From: Acinetobacter sp. UBA801
GTDB lineage: Bacteria > Pseudomonadota > Gammaproteobacteria > Pseudomonadales > Moraxellaceae
Length of the DNA stretch: 54,494 bases
NCBI GenBank assembly: GCA_002296655.1
Contig: DBIN01000060.1
Coordinates: 1-54,494 of the forward strand
Reading direction: 5' to 3'
Below the pieces are notes generated by a model. It worked only from the letters and a program-made list of their open reading frames with translations. It made no database searches and was not told the origin of the DNA. Below are positions 24,322 through 33,316 of the stretch, piece after piece (position 1 is the stretch's first letter; each line of letters begins with the position of its first letter). Both the position numbers and the translations under genes were made by a program.

Positions 24322-24795
24322 TCAAATACCTGTAACCGATAAAAGAGCTGAATCAAACGGTGCTGTGTTCTGACGGATGGCAACAGTTTGTACGTTGTCA
24401 CGCGCAACTAAGTCAGCAAGTGAGATTTTAGCGAGATAGTCGGCAATATGATGGGAGAGTTCCTGCCATAAGTCGTGAGTCAAGCACATTGCACCATTTT
24501 GACAGTTGCCTTTATGGTCGCAACGCGTTGCATCAACAGTTTCGTTTACGGCTTCAATGATTTCTAGCACAGTGATTTCATTTGCACTACGTGCTAAATG
24601 GTAGCCACCGTTAGCACCGCGAACACTAGACACTAAGCCGTGGCGCTTAAGTTTTGCGAATAACTGCTCAAGATAAGCAACAGAAATAGTTTGACGGGCT
24701 GCAATTTCAGCAAGCGTGATCGTTTGTTCAGTTGGCTGCAAAGCTAAATCAAGTAGAGCAGTCACTGCGTAGCGACCGCGAGTTGTTAAGCGCAT
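24322..24795 (-). CDS. iscR: iron-sulfur regulator IscR
   Basis: The 157-residue Rrf2-family repressor senses the cell's cluster supply. Its N-terminal winged helix includes [15 protein letters not shown]. The [2Fe-2S] ligands are Cys92, Cys98, Cys104 and His107 ([20 protein letters not shown]). I chose ATG 24795, the conserved MRLTTRGRY start, over a GTG at 24807. A type 1 IscR box overlaps its own promoter, implying autorepression of the whole operon. Confidence 0.96.
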   Translation of the reverse strand: MRLTTRGRYAVTALLDLALQPTEQTITLAEIAARQTISVAYLEQLFAKLKRHGLVSSVRGANGGYHLARSANEITVLEIIEAVNETVDATRCDHKGNCQNGAMCLTHDLWQELSHHIADYLAKISLADLVARDNVQTVAIRQNTAPFDSALLSVTGI

Positions 24796-24828
24796 GATTC
24801 GATACACATGATTAGACTAGATATGGGT

Positions 24829-24861
24829 ATTCTATGAATCCCGACTAAAATAGTCAAGTAT
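24829..24861 (-). promoter_or_regulatory. isc operon promoter with type 1 IscR binding site
   Basis: TTGACT (24857-24852) and TAGAAT (24834-24829) are 17 bases apart on the minus strand. Overlapping them, 24837-24861 matches the 25-base type 1 IscR motif: ATAC, then TTGACT, five A/T-rich bases, AGTCGGG and AT. Binding of holo-IscR here would block RNA polymerase. Confidence 0.85.
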
Positions 24862-24919
24862 TTTATTGTGATATTGTGCGCGAGGATTTACGCTGTTTTT
24901 ATTTGATATTTCAATGCGT

Positions 24920-25567
24920 TTAAATGACCCATAAATTATACACTAATAACGTAATTAATAATATCGTTATTACACCAAAGGCGATGTTAATGCGCTTTTG
25001 ACGGCGTTCAATCCGACGTATGCGGTTTTTATGTTGTTTCAGCTCAACTTGTAAGGTGTTGATTTTAGAGCGTTGTTCATCAATTTTGTCTAAAAGTGGG
25101 GCAATGCGCTTTTTAGAAGCGATCACTTCTTGTTCTTGAGGTGCTTCTTTCAGCCATTCTTTCCAGTCGGCTAAAACTTTGGGGGCACTAAAATGCAAAA
25201 TCAGATCACGAAATTCATCTTTCAGGGTAATGTCACCATCTATACGCATGTGTTTAATACTGCGGCGATTACCTAAAATAAAGATTTTGAATAAATCTAT
25301 GAGGCTGGTACGTACATCTAAATCGACAGCTTGTTCGGGTGCTTTGGTGTCAAAGAGGATGCCATTTGGATTGAATTCCACGTAAATATCGAAATAAGGA
25401 ATATAGCTATTAATTTTAATAGTGACTTTCTGGTTAACAAATTTTTTAGCCTGCAAAGCGACCACACGATCATGTTTCAGAATAAAGCTAAAAATTGTTT
25501 CTAACACAATCATGAGCATGGTCAGCAACAAATGCGGATTACTTTGTCTTTGTTGCGAATCACTCAT
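24920..25567 (-). CDS. SCP2-domain protein, UbiJ-like
   Basis: The 215-residue product has an SCP2-like lipid-binding domain over about residues 18-130 (TMLMIVLETIFSFILKHD, and KHMRIDGDITLKDEF in the barrel), a coiled coil (about 155-190) and one C-terminal transmembrane helix. UbiJ, an accessory factor for aerobic ubiquinone synthesis, has the same SCP2 plus coiled-coil order but usually no C-terminal anchor. ubiE and ubiB are not nearby, so the ubiquinone link rests on fold similarity only. Confidence 0.6.
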   Translation of the reverse strand: MSDSQQRQSNPHLLLTMLMIVLETIFSFILKHDRVVALQAKKFVNQKVTIKINSYIPYFDIYVEFNPNGILFDTKAPEQAVDLDVRTSLIDLFKIFILGNRRSIKHMRIDGDITLKDEFRDLILHFSAPKVLADWKEWLKEAPQEQEVIASKKRIAPLLDKIDEQRSKINTLQVELKQHKNRIRRIERRQKRINIAFGVITILLITLLVYNLWVI

Positions 25568-25761
25568 AAAATCAAGTCCCTAAATCTAAAGTTGAATTCC
25601 TTGTTTTGCACTTCATAGCGAATAAGTCTTATAGAAGCACAGCGAATAATCATGCTTTGTAGAACAGTTTAGCAAAACGATCAAGTATTTAATTTGCTAT
25701 TATGAAAGCATTTTGTAGGTTTATTACATTTATGTGCGCATAAAATATGCAGGAGAGGTTC

Positions 25762-26229
25762 ATGGAAAAAATGACGGATAGCGTAGAAGAGCATTTGGTT
25801 GAGCAAGAAACCACATTGAAAAATAAAGATAAATTACGTTCAGGACGTAAATCATCACTCGACTTTCGTAAATATACCAAGCAAATTTGGTTGGCGGGTT
25901 TAGGTGCATTTTCACGTGCAGAAGAAGAAGGCAATAAATTGTTTGACTCTCTGGTCAAGGTGGGAGAGGAATTAGAATTTAAAACCACAGAAATTGCCGA
26001 TCAAACAGTTGAAAAGGTGTCTGAAAAAGCCAAAGAGTCGGTTATTGACACTAAAGATAAAGTTGAGCGTTTAATTGACCATAGCGTGAATCATTCTTTA
26101 AATAGAATTGGCTTAGTGACAGCAAAAGACCTGCAACATTTGGAGCAATTGGTACTCCAATTGCATGCCAAAGTTGATGCTTTGATTGAAGAAAATAAAC
26201 AATTAAAAGAAGCTGTTGCGAAAAATTAA
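25762..26229 (+). CDS. phasin-family protein (poly-granule associated)
   Basis: The 155-residue protein has the phasin family layout: a charged N-terminus, a KQIWLAGLGAFSRAEEEGNKLF amphipathic segment (split here as KQIWLAGLGAF and SRAEEEGNKLF), a long helix with many Lys and Glu, and a C-terminal coiled coil. Such proteins coat polyhydroxyalkanoate granules or have general chaperone-like roles. GGAGAGG lies just ahead of ATG 25762, which is preferred over ATG 25747. No canonical PHA synthase is in the window. Confidence 0.85.
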   Translation: MEKMTDSVEEHLVEQETTLKNKDKLRSGRKSSLDFRKYTKQIWLAGLGAFSRAEEEGNKLFDSLVKVGEELEFKTTEIADQTVEKVSEKAKESVIDTKDKVERLIDHSVNHSLNRIGLVTAKDLQHLEQLVLQLHAKVDALIEENKQLKEAVAKN

Positions 26230-26453
26230 TTCCCCACAAAGCGTACTTAAAAGATGCTGCTTTATTATACATCAGGTATTTTAGGGCAAAACGCAACACT
26301 TTCTAATGGTTCCATCGTTTTTACCATTTATTTTGCATAAAAGCATGTATGGAGTATTGCTTTTACCCTCAAAGCATTGCTATAAAGGCGTTACGGTAAT
26401 TTAAATTAAATCTCTGGACCCTAATTAAACGATATTAAGAGGACGTAATTTTC

Positions 26454-26726
26454 ATGAATAAATCAGAATTAATCGATGCAATTGCAGAGAAAGGGGGATT
26501 GTCTAAGACTGATGCTGGTAAGGCTTTAGACGCTACAATTGCTTCTATTACTGAAGCGCTTAAAGCGGGTGATACTGTAACCCTCGTTGGTTTTGGTACA
26601 TTTAATGTGAAAGAGCGCGCTGCTCGCACGGGTCGTAATCCACAAACAGGTGCTGCGCTTGAAATTAAAGCAAGCAAAGTACCAAGCTTTAAAGCGGGTA
26701 AAGGTTTAAAAGATTCAGTAGCATAA
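26454..26726 (+). CDS. hupB: DNA-binding protein HU-beta
   Basis: The 90-residue nucleoid protein starts [18 protein letters not shown] and has the [21 protein letters not shown] arm region typical of HU (split here as [14 protein letters not shown] and GRNPQTG). It bends and compacts DNA. AGAGGA is 9 bases upstream of the ATG. It is followed by a strong terminator and then by ppiD, as in many gammaproteobacteria. Confidence 0.97.
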   Translation: MNKSELIDAIAEKGGLSKTDAGKALDATIASITEALKAGDTVTLVGFGTFNVKERAARTGRNPQTGAALEIKASKVPSFKAGKGLKDSVA

Positions 26727-26745
26727 TCTTTTAAAATGCCAAGAA

Positions 26746-26770
26746 AGCGCGCCAATTGGCGCGTTTTTTA
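26746..26770 (+). terminator. terminator of hupB
   Basis: GCGCGCC and GGCGCGT pair around AATT and are followed by TTTTT. Confidence 0.9.
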
Positions 26771-26857
26771 TTAATAATGTCAATAAACGGCTTCAACGCA
26801 TTCATTCGTTGAGGGTTTTCAGTTAAAATCTCGCACAAATAAAATATTGGAATACTT

Positions 26858-28729
26858 ATGGAATCTTTTCGTAAAGTTATTAAGGGTTGGTTGGGCAAAG
26901 TTTTGCTCGTCTTGTTTTTGACCCCTTTAGCACTTGTAGGTATTGAAGGATATTTTAGTGGAGGTCAGTCTGAGGACACTGTACAAACGGTCAATGGTCA
27001 GCAAATTTCAAAACGAGAACTAGATAATCTGACCAATTCCTTGAAAGAACAATACTTGGCCTATACCAATGGTGATGAAACACTATTGAATCAAAATTAT
27101 ATTCAAAACAAAGCCAAAGATACTTTGGTTGCACGCACCTTGTTATTACAACAAGCTGAGAAATTAGGGATTTCTTTGAGCGATGCACAAATCGAACAAA
27201 TGATTGCGCAGCAACCAAACTTCCAACAGGATGGCAAGTTTTCTGAAAGCTTGTATGCAAACTATTTGCAATCTGTAGGCATGACCAATCAGGCGCTTGT
27301 AGCAAACTTACGTCAAGACCATGCATTAAAAATGTTGAGTGCTATCTTTACCGATTATGCTTTAGTTAGTCCATCTGATATTCAGCAAATTGCCAACTTG
27401 CAAACCCAGCAACGTACTTTGCATTTATCTAGTATTAAGTTAGATGATTACAAGAAAAATATCACCACAAATGCGCAAGAAATTGCGGCGTATTATGAAC
27501 AGCACGCTAATGCCTTTAAACGGGTTGCCAGCGTTGATGTTGATTACATTGTGGTAACTCCAGCCAATATTGCACCTGCAAATACGGCTGTCACTGAAGC
27601 AGAGTTACAACAAGCGTATCAAAAGTTTGTCGAAACTCAAAAAGGTGCTGCTGTACCGACAGTGAAACATATTTTAATCACTACCGATGCGCGTGATGAT
27701 GCCGCAGCTAAAAAACTTGCAGAGCAAGCCGCTGCTGAAATTAAGCAAGGTAAAAGTTTTGCTGCAGTTGCGCAAAAGTATTCGGATGATCCTGAGTCTA
27801 AAGCCAAAGGCGGTGAGGTTGCAGGTTATGAAGCAGGCGTATTTGGCGATACTTTTGACAAAGCCGTGGGTAGCTTAAAATCTGGTGAAGTATCACAGCC
27901 TATTAAAACTCAATATGGTTATCATGTGATTCAAACAGAAGGTGCTACGGTTCAAATTCCTACGTTTGAAACTCAAAAAGCACGTTTAACGGCAGAATTG
28001 CAAAAAGCCAAAATTGAAAATGCCTATACCGATACTATCAACAGCTTAAATGAATTGGTGGTGAGCAGTGATACTTTAGATGTGGTGGCAGAAGAAGTGA
28101 AAACGGCCAAAGTTGAATCTGTTAATGGTTTAACTTTAGCGGCGCAGCATCCTGTTTTAAGCCAGCCTCCTGTCAAAGTTAAATTGTTTAATGATGATGT
28201 GAAAAATGGCGATCGCAACGCATCGAGTAACATTACTTTAGCCAATGGCGATGTGGTATGGGTTAAAGTGCGTAATTACCATGCTGCAGGTGTGCAAACT
28301 TTAGAAGAAGCAACACCACGCGTAAAAGCTAAACTGATTGAGAAAAAAGCCTTTGATGCAGCGAAAAAAGATATACAAGCCGCATTGGATGCATTTAAAA
28401 CTCAACCTGCAGCGACCGTTTTGGCGAAAAACCAAATTCGTTTTGAAAATGCAGGCACATTCACCCGTGCAGATGGTTTGTTAAAGCGTGAAATTGAACG
28501 TGCTGCATTTAGTGTACCTGCACCTAAGCAAGGCATGTGGTCAGTGACAACAGCATCTTTACCAAATGAATTGGTTGTTGTGGCTGTCTCAAATGTAAAC
28601 GATACTACATCGAATGCTTTAACGCCTGAGCAACTGAAAGAGTTGGCGCAGTTGTATCAACAATTGCGTGCTCAACAAGAGTTGGATGACTATACGCAAT
28701 ATTTGAAATCCAAAGCGAAAATCAAATAA
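26858..28729 (+). CDS. ppiD: periplasmic folding chaperone PpiD (membrane-anchored peptidylprolyl isomerase)
   Basis: The 623-residue protein is anchored by one N-terminal helix (residues 11-32). A SurA_N-like chaperone domain follows, then a parvulin domain around 265-375 (VKHILITTDARDD, FAAVAQKYSDDPESKAKGGEV, GYHVIQTE), then a C-terminal domain. It works at the Sec translocon exit on outer-membrane proteins. The hupB-ppiD order is conserved in gammaproteobacteria. Confidence 0.95.
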   Translation: MESFRKVIKGWLGKVLLVLFLTPLALVGIEGYFSGGQSEDTVQTVNGQQISKRELDNLTNSLKEQYLAYTNGDETLLNQNYIQNKAKDTLVARTLLLQQAEKLGISLSDAQIEQMIAQQPNFQQDGKFSESLYANYLQSVGMTNQALVANLRQDHALKMLSAIFTDYALVSPSDIQQIANLQTQQRTLHLSSIKLDDYKKNITTNAQEIAAYYEQHANAFKRVASVDVDYIVVTPANIAPANTAVTEAELQQAYQKFVETQKGAAVPTVKHILITTDARDDAAAKKLAEQAAAEIKQGKSFAAVAQKYSDDPESKAKGGEVAGYEAGVFGDTFDKAVGSLKSGEVSQPIKTQYGYHVIQTEGATVQIPTFETQKARLTAELQKAKIENAYTDTINSLNELVVSSDTLDVVAEEVKTAKVESVNGLTLAAQHPVLSQPPVKVKLFNDDVKNGDRNASSNITLANGDVVWVKVRNYHAAGVQTLEEATPRVKAKLIEKKAFDAAKKDIQAALDAFKTQPAATVLAKNQIRFENAGTFTRADGLLKREIERAAFSVPAPKQGMWSVTTASLPNELVVVAVSNVNDTTSNALTPEQLKELAQLYQQLRAQQELDDYTQYLKSKAKIK

Positions 28730-28750
28730 TTGATTGTGTATCTACAAAAA

Positions 28751-28776
28751 AACCAGCAAATTTGCTGGTTTTTTTT
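28751..28776 (+). terminator. terminator of ppiD
   Basis: AACCAGCAAA and TTTGCTGGTT form a stem that continues into a run of T. Confidence 0.9.
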
Positions 28777-28812
28777 GGTGCATATAAAAGATTAGGCAAG
28801 AAGATTTAAGAT

Positions 28813-29685
28813 TTATTCTGCGCGAATTTTTAGCTCATAACCTGTGTATTTGCGGATGTTAATCACGCCTGTATCCAATATGAGATATTGTCCTTTAATA
28901 CCTTGTAACTTACCGCGAATAATTGGGGTTTTATCTAAATTATGTGATTTAATTTTCTCAGGATACCGCTCTACAGGGTAAACAAACTCACGTGGTGGCT
29001 CTTTATCTAACAATTCAACGGATTCATTGAATTCTAAGTTTTGACTAAATTCATCGCGAATGGTCTGAATTTTAGGTGCAAACTCTTCAATTAGCTGCTC
29101 CCGAACTTCAATCAGGTTTAGATGTTCTGCTTTGCCTTTGAGTAGTTTACGCCAGTCCGTTTTATCTGCCACTTGTGAACCAAACATGACTTCTAATTGC
29201 CCAGATAAACGGCGTGAGCCAACTTTCATAATTGGCAAGGCTTGAGTTGCACCCTGATCTAACCAACGTGTTGGCATTTGACCTAAACGGGTGATTCCCA
29301 CTTTTAAGGCACTTGAATTGGCTAAATATACGATGTGCGGTTGAAAGCAAACTTCTTGAGCAAAACTATCTTCACGACAGGTACCTAAATGATAGTGACA
29401 AGTTTCAGGCTTCATAATGCACATATCACAAGATGCTTTGGTTTTAAAACACTTAAAGCAATGTCCTTGCGAATAGGATTTTGGGGTTTTTACGCCACAA
29501 GAAACACAATAAATATTGCCCGCCCACTCCATTTCAAGCTCTTGCCCAAGCTGAAAAGGTAGATCAATTTCTGAACGGTCTAGAATAAATTTATATTCAA
29601 CATTTGCCTTGTGTACCTGTTCATCAGTTACACTATGGTCCTTAAGACCTGCGTGCATTTTATGGCAAATGCCTTGTAGTTCCAT
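28813..29685 (-). CDS. DUF2797-family protein
   Basis: The 290-residue protein has a cysteine-rich segment over about residues 60-105 (YCVSCGVKTPKSYSQGHCFK, then CDMCIMKPETCHYHLGTC), consistent with zinc binding. A following GIY-YIG-like stretch has IVYLANSSALKVGITR. This is the arrangement of the DUF2797 family, whose function is unknown to me. The start at 29685 has AGAGAG upstream; the longer start at 29703 adds MREYFL. It is divergent from the DUF6231-like gene, 36 bases away. Confidence 0.85.
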   Translation of the reverse strand: MELQGICHKMHAGLKDHSVTDEQVHKANVEYKFILDRSEIDLPFQLGQELEMEWAGNIYCVSCGVKTPKSYSQGHCFKCFKTKASCDMCIMKPETCHYHLGTCREDSFAQEVCFQPHIVYLANSSALKVGITRLGQMPTRWLDQGATQALPIMKVGSRRLSGQLEVMFGSQVADKTDWRKLLKGKAEHLNLIEVREQLIEEFAPKIQTIRDEFSQNLEFNESVELLDKEPPREFVYPVERYPEKIKSHNLDKTPIIRGKLQGIKGQYLILDTGVINIRKYTGYELKIRAE

Positions 29686-29721
29686 AAGAAAATACTCTCT
29701 CAAAAATGAAGGAATGCAGTG

Positions 29722-30213
29722 ATGGCTGAAATGCGTTTAATTCAAGCATTAATTGATGACTTATCTCTACAACAGCCAATTTCTACTGCATTGTGTATAG
29801 GGCAAAATATTGAAGCAAGTCCGAAGCATAACAATCAAGCGCCTGATCAGCCCAGCATCCAATGGCAGTATTTTAGCGCATTGGCATTTTTAAATCTGCC
29901 TTTTACCCAACGTTTTGATTTAGCTGTTGTATTTTTAGATGCTGCTGATTTTGCCTCACAGACGCAACAACACACCTCACAAATTTTGGTGAAGCTACGT
30001 GATTTATTGGCAAAGCGTATTGTGGTGATTGCTGCGCGTGAAGATGAGCAATTACTTAGAGCGCTTGGTTTTACACAATTGATTGAACATCGCTTTGAGC
30101 AGCATCATTTATGCTTATGGCAATTTAATATTTTGACTTATAAGCACGTGCCAGATTGGTTTAATTCTAAGTTTTGGGCAAACCCTGAAAATTGGGATAA
30201 ATTCCGTTGGTAA
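29722..30213 (+). CDS. DUF6231-like hypothetical protein
   Basis: The 163-residue soluble protein has a Rossmann-like pattern: RFDLAVVFLDAADF and RDLLAKRIVVIAAREDEQLLRALGF, resembling the tail of a methyltransferase-like fold without a SAM loop. It ends in a conserved-looking aromatic tail (DWFNSKFWANPENWDKFRW). AAGGA is 8 bases before the ATG at 29722. It matches what I recall of the DUF6231 family; function unknown. Confidence 0.7.
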   Translation: MAEMRLIQALIDDLSLQQPISTALCIGQNIEASPKHNNQAPDQPSIQWQYFSALAFLNLPFTQRFDLAVVFLDAADFASQTQQHTSQILVKLRDLLAKRIVVIAAREDEQLLRALGFTQLIEHRFEQHHLCLWQFNILTYKHVPDWFNSKFWANPENWDKFRW

Positions 30214-30352
30214 GTGCTGCATTAAACTAACAAAAACCTAATCATGATGAATACTTAACAAAAATTTAGAATATTGCAAAATTTAACAATTTCAATCGCG
30301 TAATTCAGTCAAAACTTCGTATGCTGTCTTAGGGCATGAGGAGGCAAATAAA

Positions 30353-30955
30353 ATGACCAATTTAAGCAATATTGTTGAAATATTGGCAAAGCAAGCATTG
30401 GGTGCCAATCAGCAATCTAATCAATCTCAAGGTGGTTTGGGCGGTATTTTAGGTTCAGTTTTAGGGCAACTTGGTGGCAATAACCAACAATCTGCACAAG
30501 GCGGTTTGGGCGGAATTCTTAGTTCGGTACTTGGTCAGTTGGGTGGGCAACAACAGCGTACTGCTGCGGGTGCTTCAGGTACACAAAGTTTATTGATTGC
30601 AGTTTTGCCTTTGGTGTTGGCATGGATCCAAAAACAGGGGGGCTTGCAAGGTGCTTTAGATAAACTTAAAGGACAGGGCTTAACCAGTCAGGTGGATGAT
30701 TGGGTGTCTACAGGGCCAGGTGAAAATGCACATGTAGGTGCTGAACAAGTACAAAGTTTATTTGATGATGCTGATGTAGAGCAGGTTGCGCAGCAAACTC
30801 AAGTGCCGAAGCAAGATATTTATAGTGCGATTTCTACAGTCTTACCACAAATTATTGATTCATTGACACCACAAGGTGAGCAAACCAGTAAACAAGAAGC
30901 CAATGATGATATTCAGCAAGTGATGAATTTAGTGTCAGGGTTTTTAAAGCGTTAA
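30353..30955 (+). CDS. YidB-like (DUF937) protein with glycine-rich tandem repeats
   Basis: The 200-residue protein has an N-terminal tandem repeat, GGLGGILGSVLGQLGG and GGLGGILSSVLGQLGG, at about residues 27-67, separated by an NNQQSAQ linker. Then comes the DUF937 core (SLLIAVLPLVLAWIQKQGGL, and VGAEQVQSLFDDADVEQVA). The YidB family is widespread and poorly understood. The GAGG just upstream of the ATG is a good ribosome site. It is followed by a terminator shared with the porin gene. Confidence 0.85.
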   Translation: MTNLSNIVEILAKQALGANQQSNQSQGGLGGILGSVLGQLGGNNQQSAQGGLGGILSSVLGQLGGQQQRTAAGASGTQSLLIAVLPLVLAWIQKQGGLQGALDKLKGQGLTSQVDDWVSTGPGENAHVGAEQVQSLFDDADVEQVAQQTQVPKQDIYSAISTVLPQIIDSLTPQGEQTSKQEANDDIQQVMNLVSGFLKR

Positions 30956-30968
30956 ATTTAAGAAAAAA

Positions 30969-30990
30969 TAAAAGGGCATAAGCCCTTTTA
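30969..30990. terminator. bidirectional terminator
   Basis: TAAAAGGGC and GCCCTTTTA pair around ATAA, with A and T runs on both sides. It ends the YidB-like gene and the convergent porin gene. Confidence 0.85.
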
Positions 30991-31017
30991 TTTGTAGAAT
31001 TCACTTTAATCTTAAGA

Positions 31018-32136
31018 TTAGAAGTTATATTCCATACCAAGACCGAATACAGTCATTGTGTCATCTTTACCAACGCCTGTTTCCCAGTCACGTTCTTGTG
31101 ATGCTACTACGCCATACATACGCGCTTGTTTGTTGAAGTGATAGTCTACACCAAGACCATACTGGTCGATTGTACGGTCTTTTACACCAGTCGCTGTTGT
31201 TTCAGCAGTGATATATTCAGCTTTAACAGTCCATGGAGTGTCTGCAAATTTGTAAGCTGCAGTAATACCCATTGCTTGTTCTTCTAGAGAAGCTGCTTCA
31301 CGTTTTAAGTTCTTAGTTGGATTTGAGCCTTTTTCTACTGTAGCTGCTAGAACTGTAGCTGACGGAGAGTCAGAAAGTTCAGCTTGTTGCCATAAAGCAC
31401 CTAAAGTTAAACCTGATAGACCAGCTGCTTTAAAGTTATAAGAACCAGTTACACGCACCGCATCTGATTCTACATCTTTTAGGCCGTAAGCAGCATAATC
31501 ACCTTGTACACCCATGTTAGCTGCAACTGCTAGAGCAAGACCAAGGTCTTTATTGTCATAGCTTAAAGAAGTTGAAACTGCATCACCAAATCCATCACGC
31601 ACTTCTGTTGTATATTGAGAAGCAGTGTTTTCACCTTGTTGTGCCATAATGCTGAATTGAACACCACCAAGTAATTTCTTGTCAGTTTCAAAACCAATCA
31701 CGTTTTTAGGACGTTCTTCACCGTGCAATACTTTAGTCATGTCAAGACGAGTATGGTCGTTGAAAATGTCTTGTGCATTACCTGCAGAAGTTTTGAAGTA
31801 AGAGTCATATTGACCAGCTTTCAAAGTACCAATACCAGCCCATTTAAGACCTAAGAAGCGGTTACGTAGGCTCCAGTCCGTATCTGAACCAGCACCATCT
31901 GTAGAAACAGCCCATTCAACTTGATACACCGCAGATAAGTTGTCAGTTAATTTTTCTTCGCCTTTAACGCCAATGCGTGAAGAATGAGAGCTTAACTCGG
32001 TAACATCATTACCTTTAAAGTCATGGTTATCTACTTGATCTAAAGATACATTCAGTTTGCCGTACAAAGTTGGTGCTGCTTGTGCTGCGCTTACACCCAT
32101 TGCTGCAACAGTAGCTGCTAGAAGCAATTTTTTCAT
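31018..32136 (-). CDS. outer-membrane porin (Gram-negative general porin type)
   Basis: The 372-residue protein has a signal peptide ending VSAAQA before APTLYGKLNVSLD, the typical start of Neisseria/Burkholderia-type porins (Porin_4). The body alternates as beta strands, and the final residue is Phe in GLGMEYNF, the sorting signal for the Bam complex. ATG 32136 has GGAG 8 bases upstream; the codon at 32139 is TTG. The MITE copy 2 lies 178 bases upstream of its start. Substrate preference cannot be judged. Confidence 0.9.
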   Translation of the reverse strand: MKKLLLAATVAAMGVSAAQAAPTLYGKLNVSLDQVDNHDFKGNDVTELSSHSSRIGVKGEEKLTDNLSAVYQVEWAVSTDGAGSDTDWSLRNRFLGLKWAGIGTLKAGQYDSYFKTSAGNAQDIFNDHTRLDMTKVLHGEERPKNVIGFETDKKLLGGVQFSIMAQQGENTASQYTTEVRDGFGDAVSTSLSYDNKDLGLALAVAANMGVQGDYAAYGLKDVESDAVRVTGSYNFKAAGLSGLTLGALWQQAELSDSPSATVLAATVEKGSNPTKNLKREAASLEEQAMGITAAYKFADTPWTVKAEYITAETTATGVKDRTIDQYGLGVDYHFNKQARMYGVVASQERDWETGVGKDDTMTVFGLGMEYNF

Positions 32137-32313
32137 CAAGATTTCTCCAAAACACTTTTAAAAATGGCATTCGCCTTGCTTTCTTATTTAGTTAGCTTGT
32201 GTACAAAAAGTTACACAAGCTCATCAACTTGCTAAGCAGTATCTGTAAACTTTGTGACATTGAAGTGAAGAAAAAATTACAATTTGATGACGGGTAATAA
32301 AATGTAATAAATA

Positions 32314-32414
32314 GACTTCTTGCGTTAGTGACATTTTAATCACCCGAAAGCTATATTTTATGAGCTTTTAGCCAATTCAAAAAATTAGATAAAACCATAC
32401 TTTCGCGAGAGGTC
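32314..32414 (-). repeat. 101-bp MITE-like element, copy 2
   Basis: On the minus strand it reads GACCTCTCGCG to CGCAAGAAGTC, flanked by TA (32312-32313 and 32415-32416). It aligns along its whole length with the copy at 13330-13428, with scattered substitutions and two small indels. It lies between the HinT-like gene and the porin, within the 372-base intergenic region 32137-32508, which otherwise holds only the porin leader and the hit terminator. Confidence 0.8.
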
Positions 32415-32464
32415 TAATAATTGTGACTTATTTTTAAGTATTTGAATTGTATTTAAATAAAAAA

Positions 32465-32480
32465 TGGAGCAGCTGCTCCA
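32465..32480 (-). terminator. terminator of the HinT-like gene
   Basis: TGGAGCAGCTGCTCCA is a perfect 16-bp palindrome followed on the minus strand by TTTTTTATTT. It is the transcription stop for the gene ending at 32509. Confidence 0.8.
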
Positions 32481-32508
32481 TTCATTTTGTATGACACTTT
32501 TGAAATTT

Positions 32509-32922
32509 TTAAAGCGCTGCTTTAATTTTTTCTGCTTGGGCTTTAATTTTTTCTTGATTGCCCATTTGTGCAGCATGTTTTCCAAGTTGATGAACCGAGG
32601 TTGGAATTAAGTGAAAATGTACGTGGGGGACAGTTTGACCTGCACTTGTACCTGACAATTGCATTAATACAATACCATCTACACCCAAAGCTTGCTGCAT
32701 AGCTTTCGCAATTTTTTGAACAATTTGAATAGTATAAGCTGCTGCATCTGCAGGTAAATCCAATAAGGTTACTGCAGGTGTCTTAGGAATCACGAGAGTG
32801 TGACCATCGGCTTGTGGCATGATGTCCATAAACGCAAGAACTTGGTCATCTTCATACACTTTAATTGCAGGAAGCTCGTCACGTAGAATTCTTGCAAAAA
32901 TATTTTGATCATCGTAAGCCAT
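32509..32922 (-). CDS. HIT-family nucleotide hydrolase (HinT-like)
   Basis: The 137-residue protein has the complete histidine triad HVHFHLIP and the upstream FMDIMPQADGHTLVIPK segment characteristic of HinT-type purine nucleoside phosphoramidases. It ends in a lysine-rich tail not needed for activity. It is a single gene with its own terminator. Confidence 0.92.
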   Translation of the reverse strand: MAYDDQNIFARILRDELPAIKVYEDDQVLAFMDIMPQADGHTLVIPKTPAVTLLDLPADAAAYTIQIVQKIAKAMQQALGVDGIVLMQLSGTSAGQTVPHVHFHLIPTSVHQLGKHAAQMGNQEKIKAQAEKIKAAL

Positions 32923-32961
32923 TATGATTCCTTAAATTCAGCCTATGCTATTTTAGAACGG

Positions 32962-33231
32962 TTATTTACAGTTCAGTTCTTTTTGACGTGCTTTGATTGC
33001 GTCAAGACGTTGTTGTTCTTTTTCAGAGAACTTTGGCTTGGTTGTATAACAGTTGTCATTGCCAAAACGTGCTTTAGCTTCAGGATCTTTAAAGCAGAAG
33101 CCTTTTGATGCATAAATCACATCGTGGTCATTTTTAAGTTTTTGACATTCTTGTTCAGATGCAAAAGCAGTTGAACTTGCCCCGATTAAAGTTGCAAGGC
33201 TTGCAAATATCGCAATGCTAAACTTGTTCAT
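32962..33231 (-). CDS. small secreted YARHG-like protein
   Basis: The 89-residue product has a signal peptide (MNKFSIAIFASLATLIGASS, cleaved after AFA) and a short mature domain of about 65 residues. The segment VIYASKGFCFKDPEAKARFG resembles the YARHG domain (Y-A-R-H-G-Y-x-F), with N-terminal and C-terminal cysteines likely to be paired. It sits directly upstream of the HinT-like gene on the same strand. Function is unknown. Confidence 0.75.
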   Translation of the reverse strand: MNKFSIAIFASLATLIGASSTAFASEQECQKLKNDHDVIYASKGFCFKDPEAKARFGNDNCYTTKPKFSEKEQQRLDAIKARQKELNCK

Positions 33232-33316
33232 AAGAGTTTCCTCTATTTAATGATGGTGTGACTAGCCACTTAATACACATTATTGGGTTTATAGATGTAT
33301 ATTCAATGGCGAGTTC

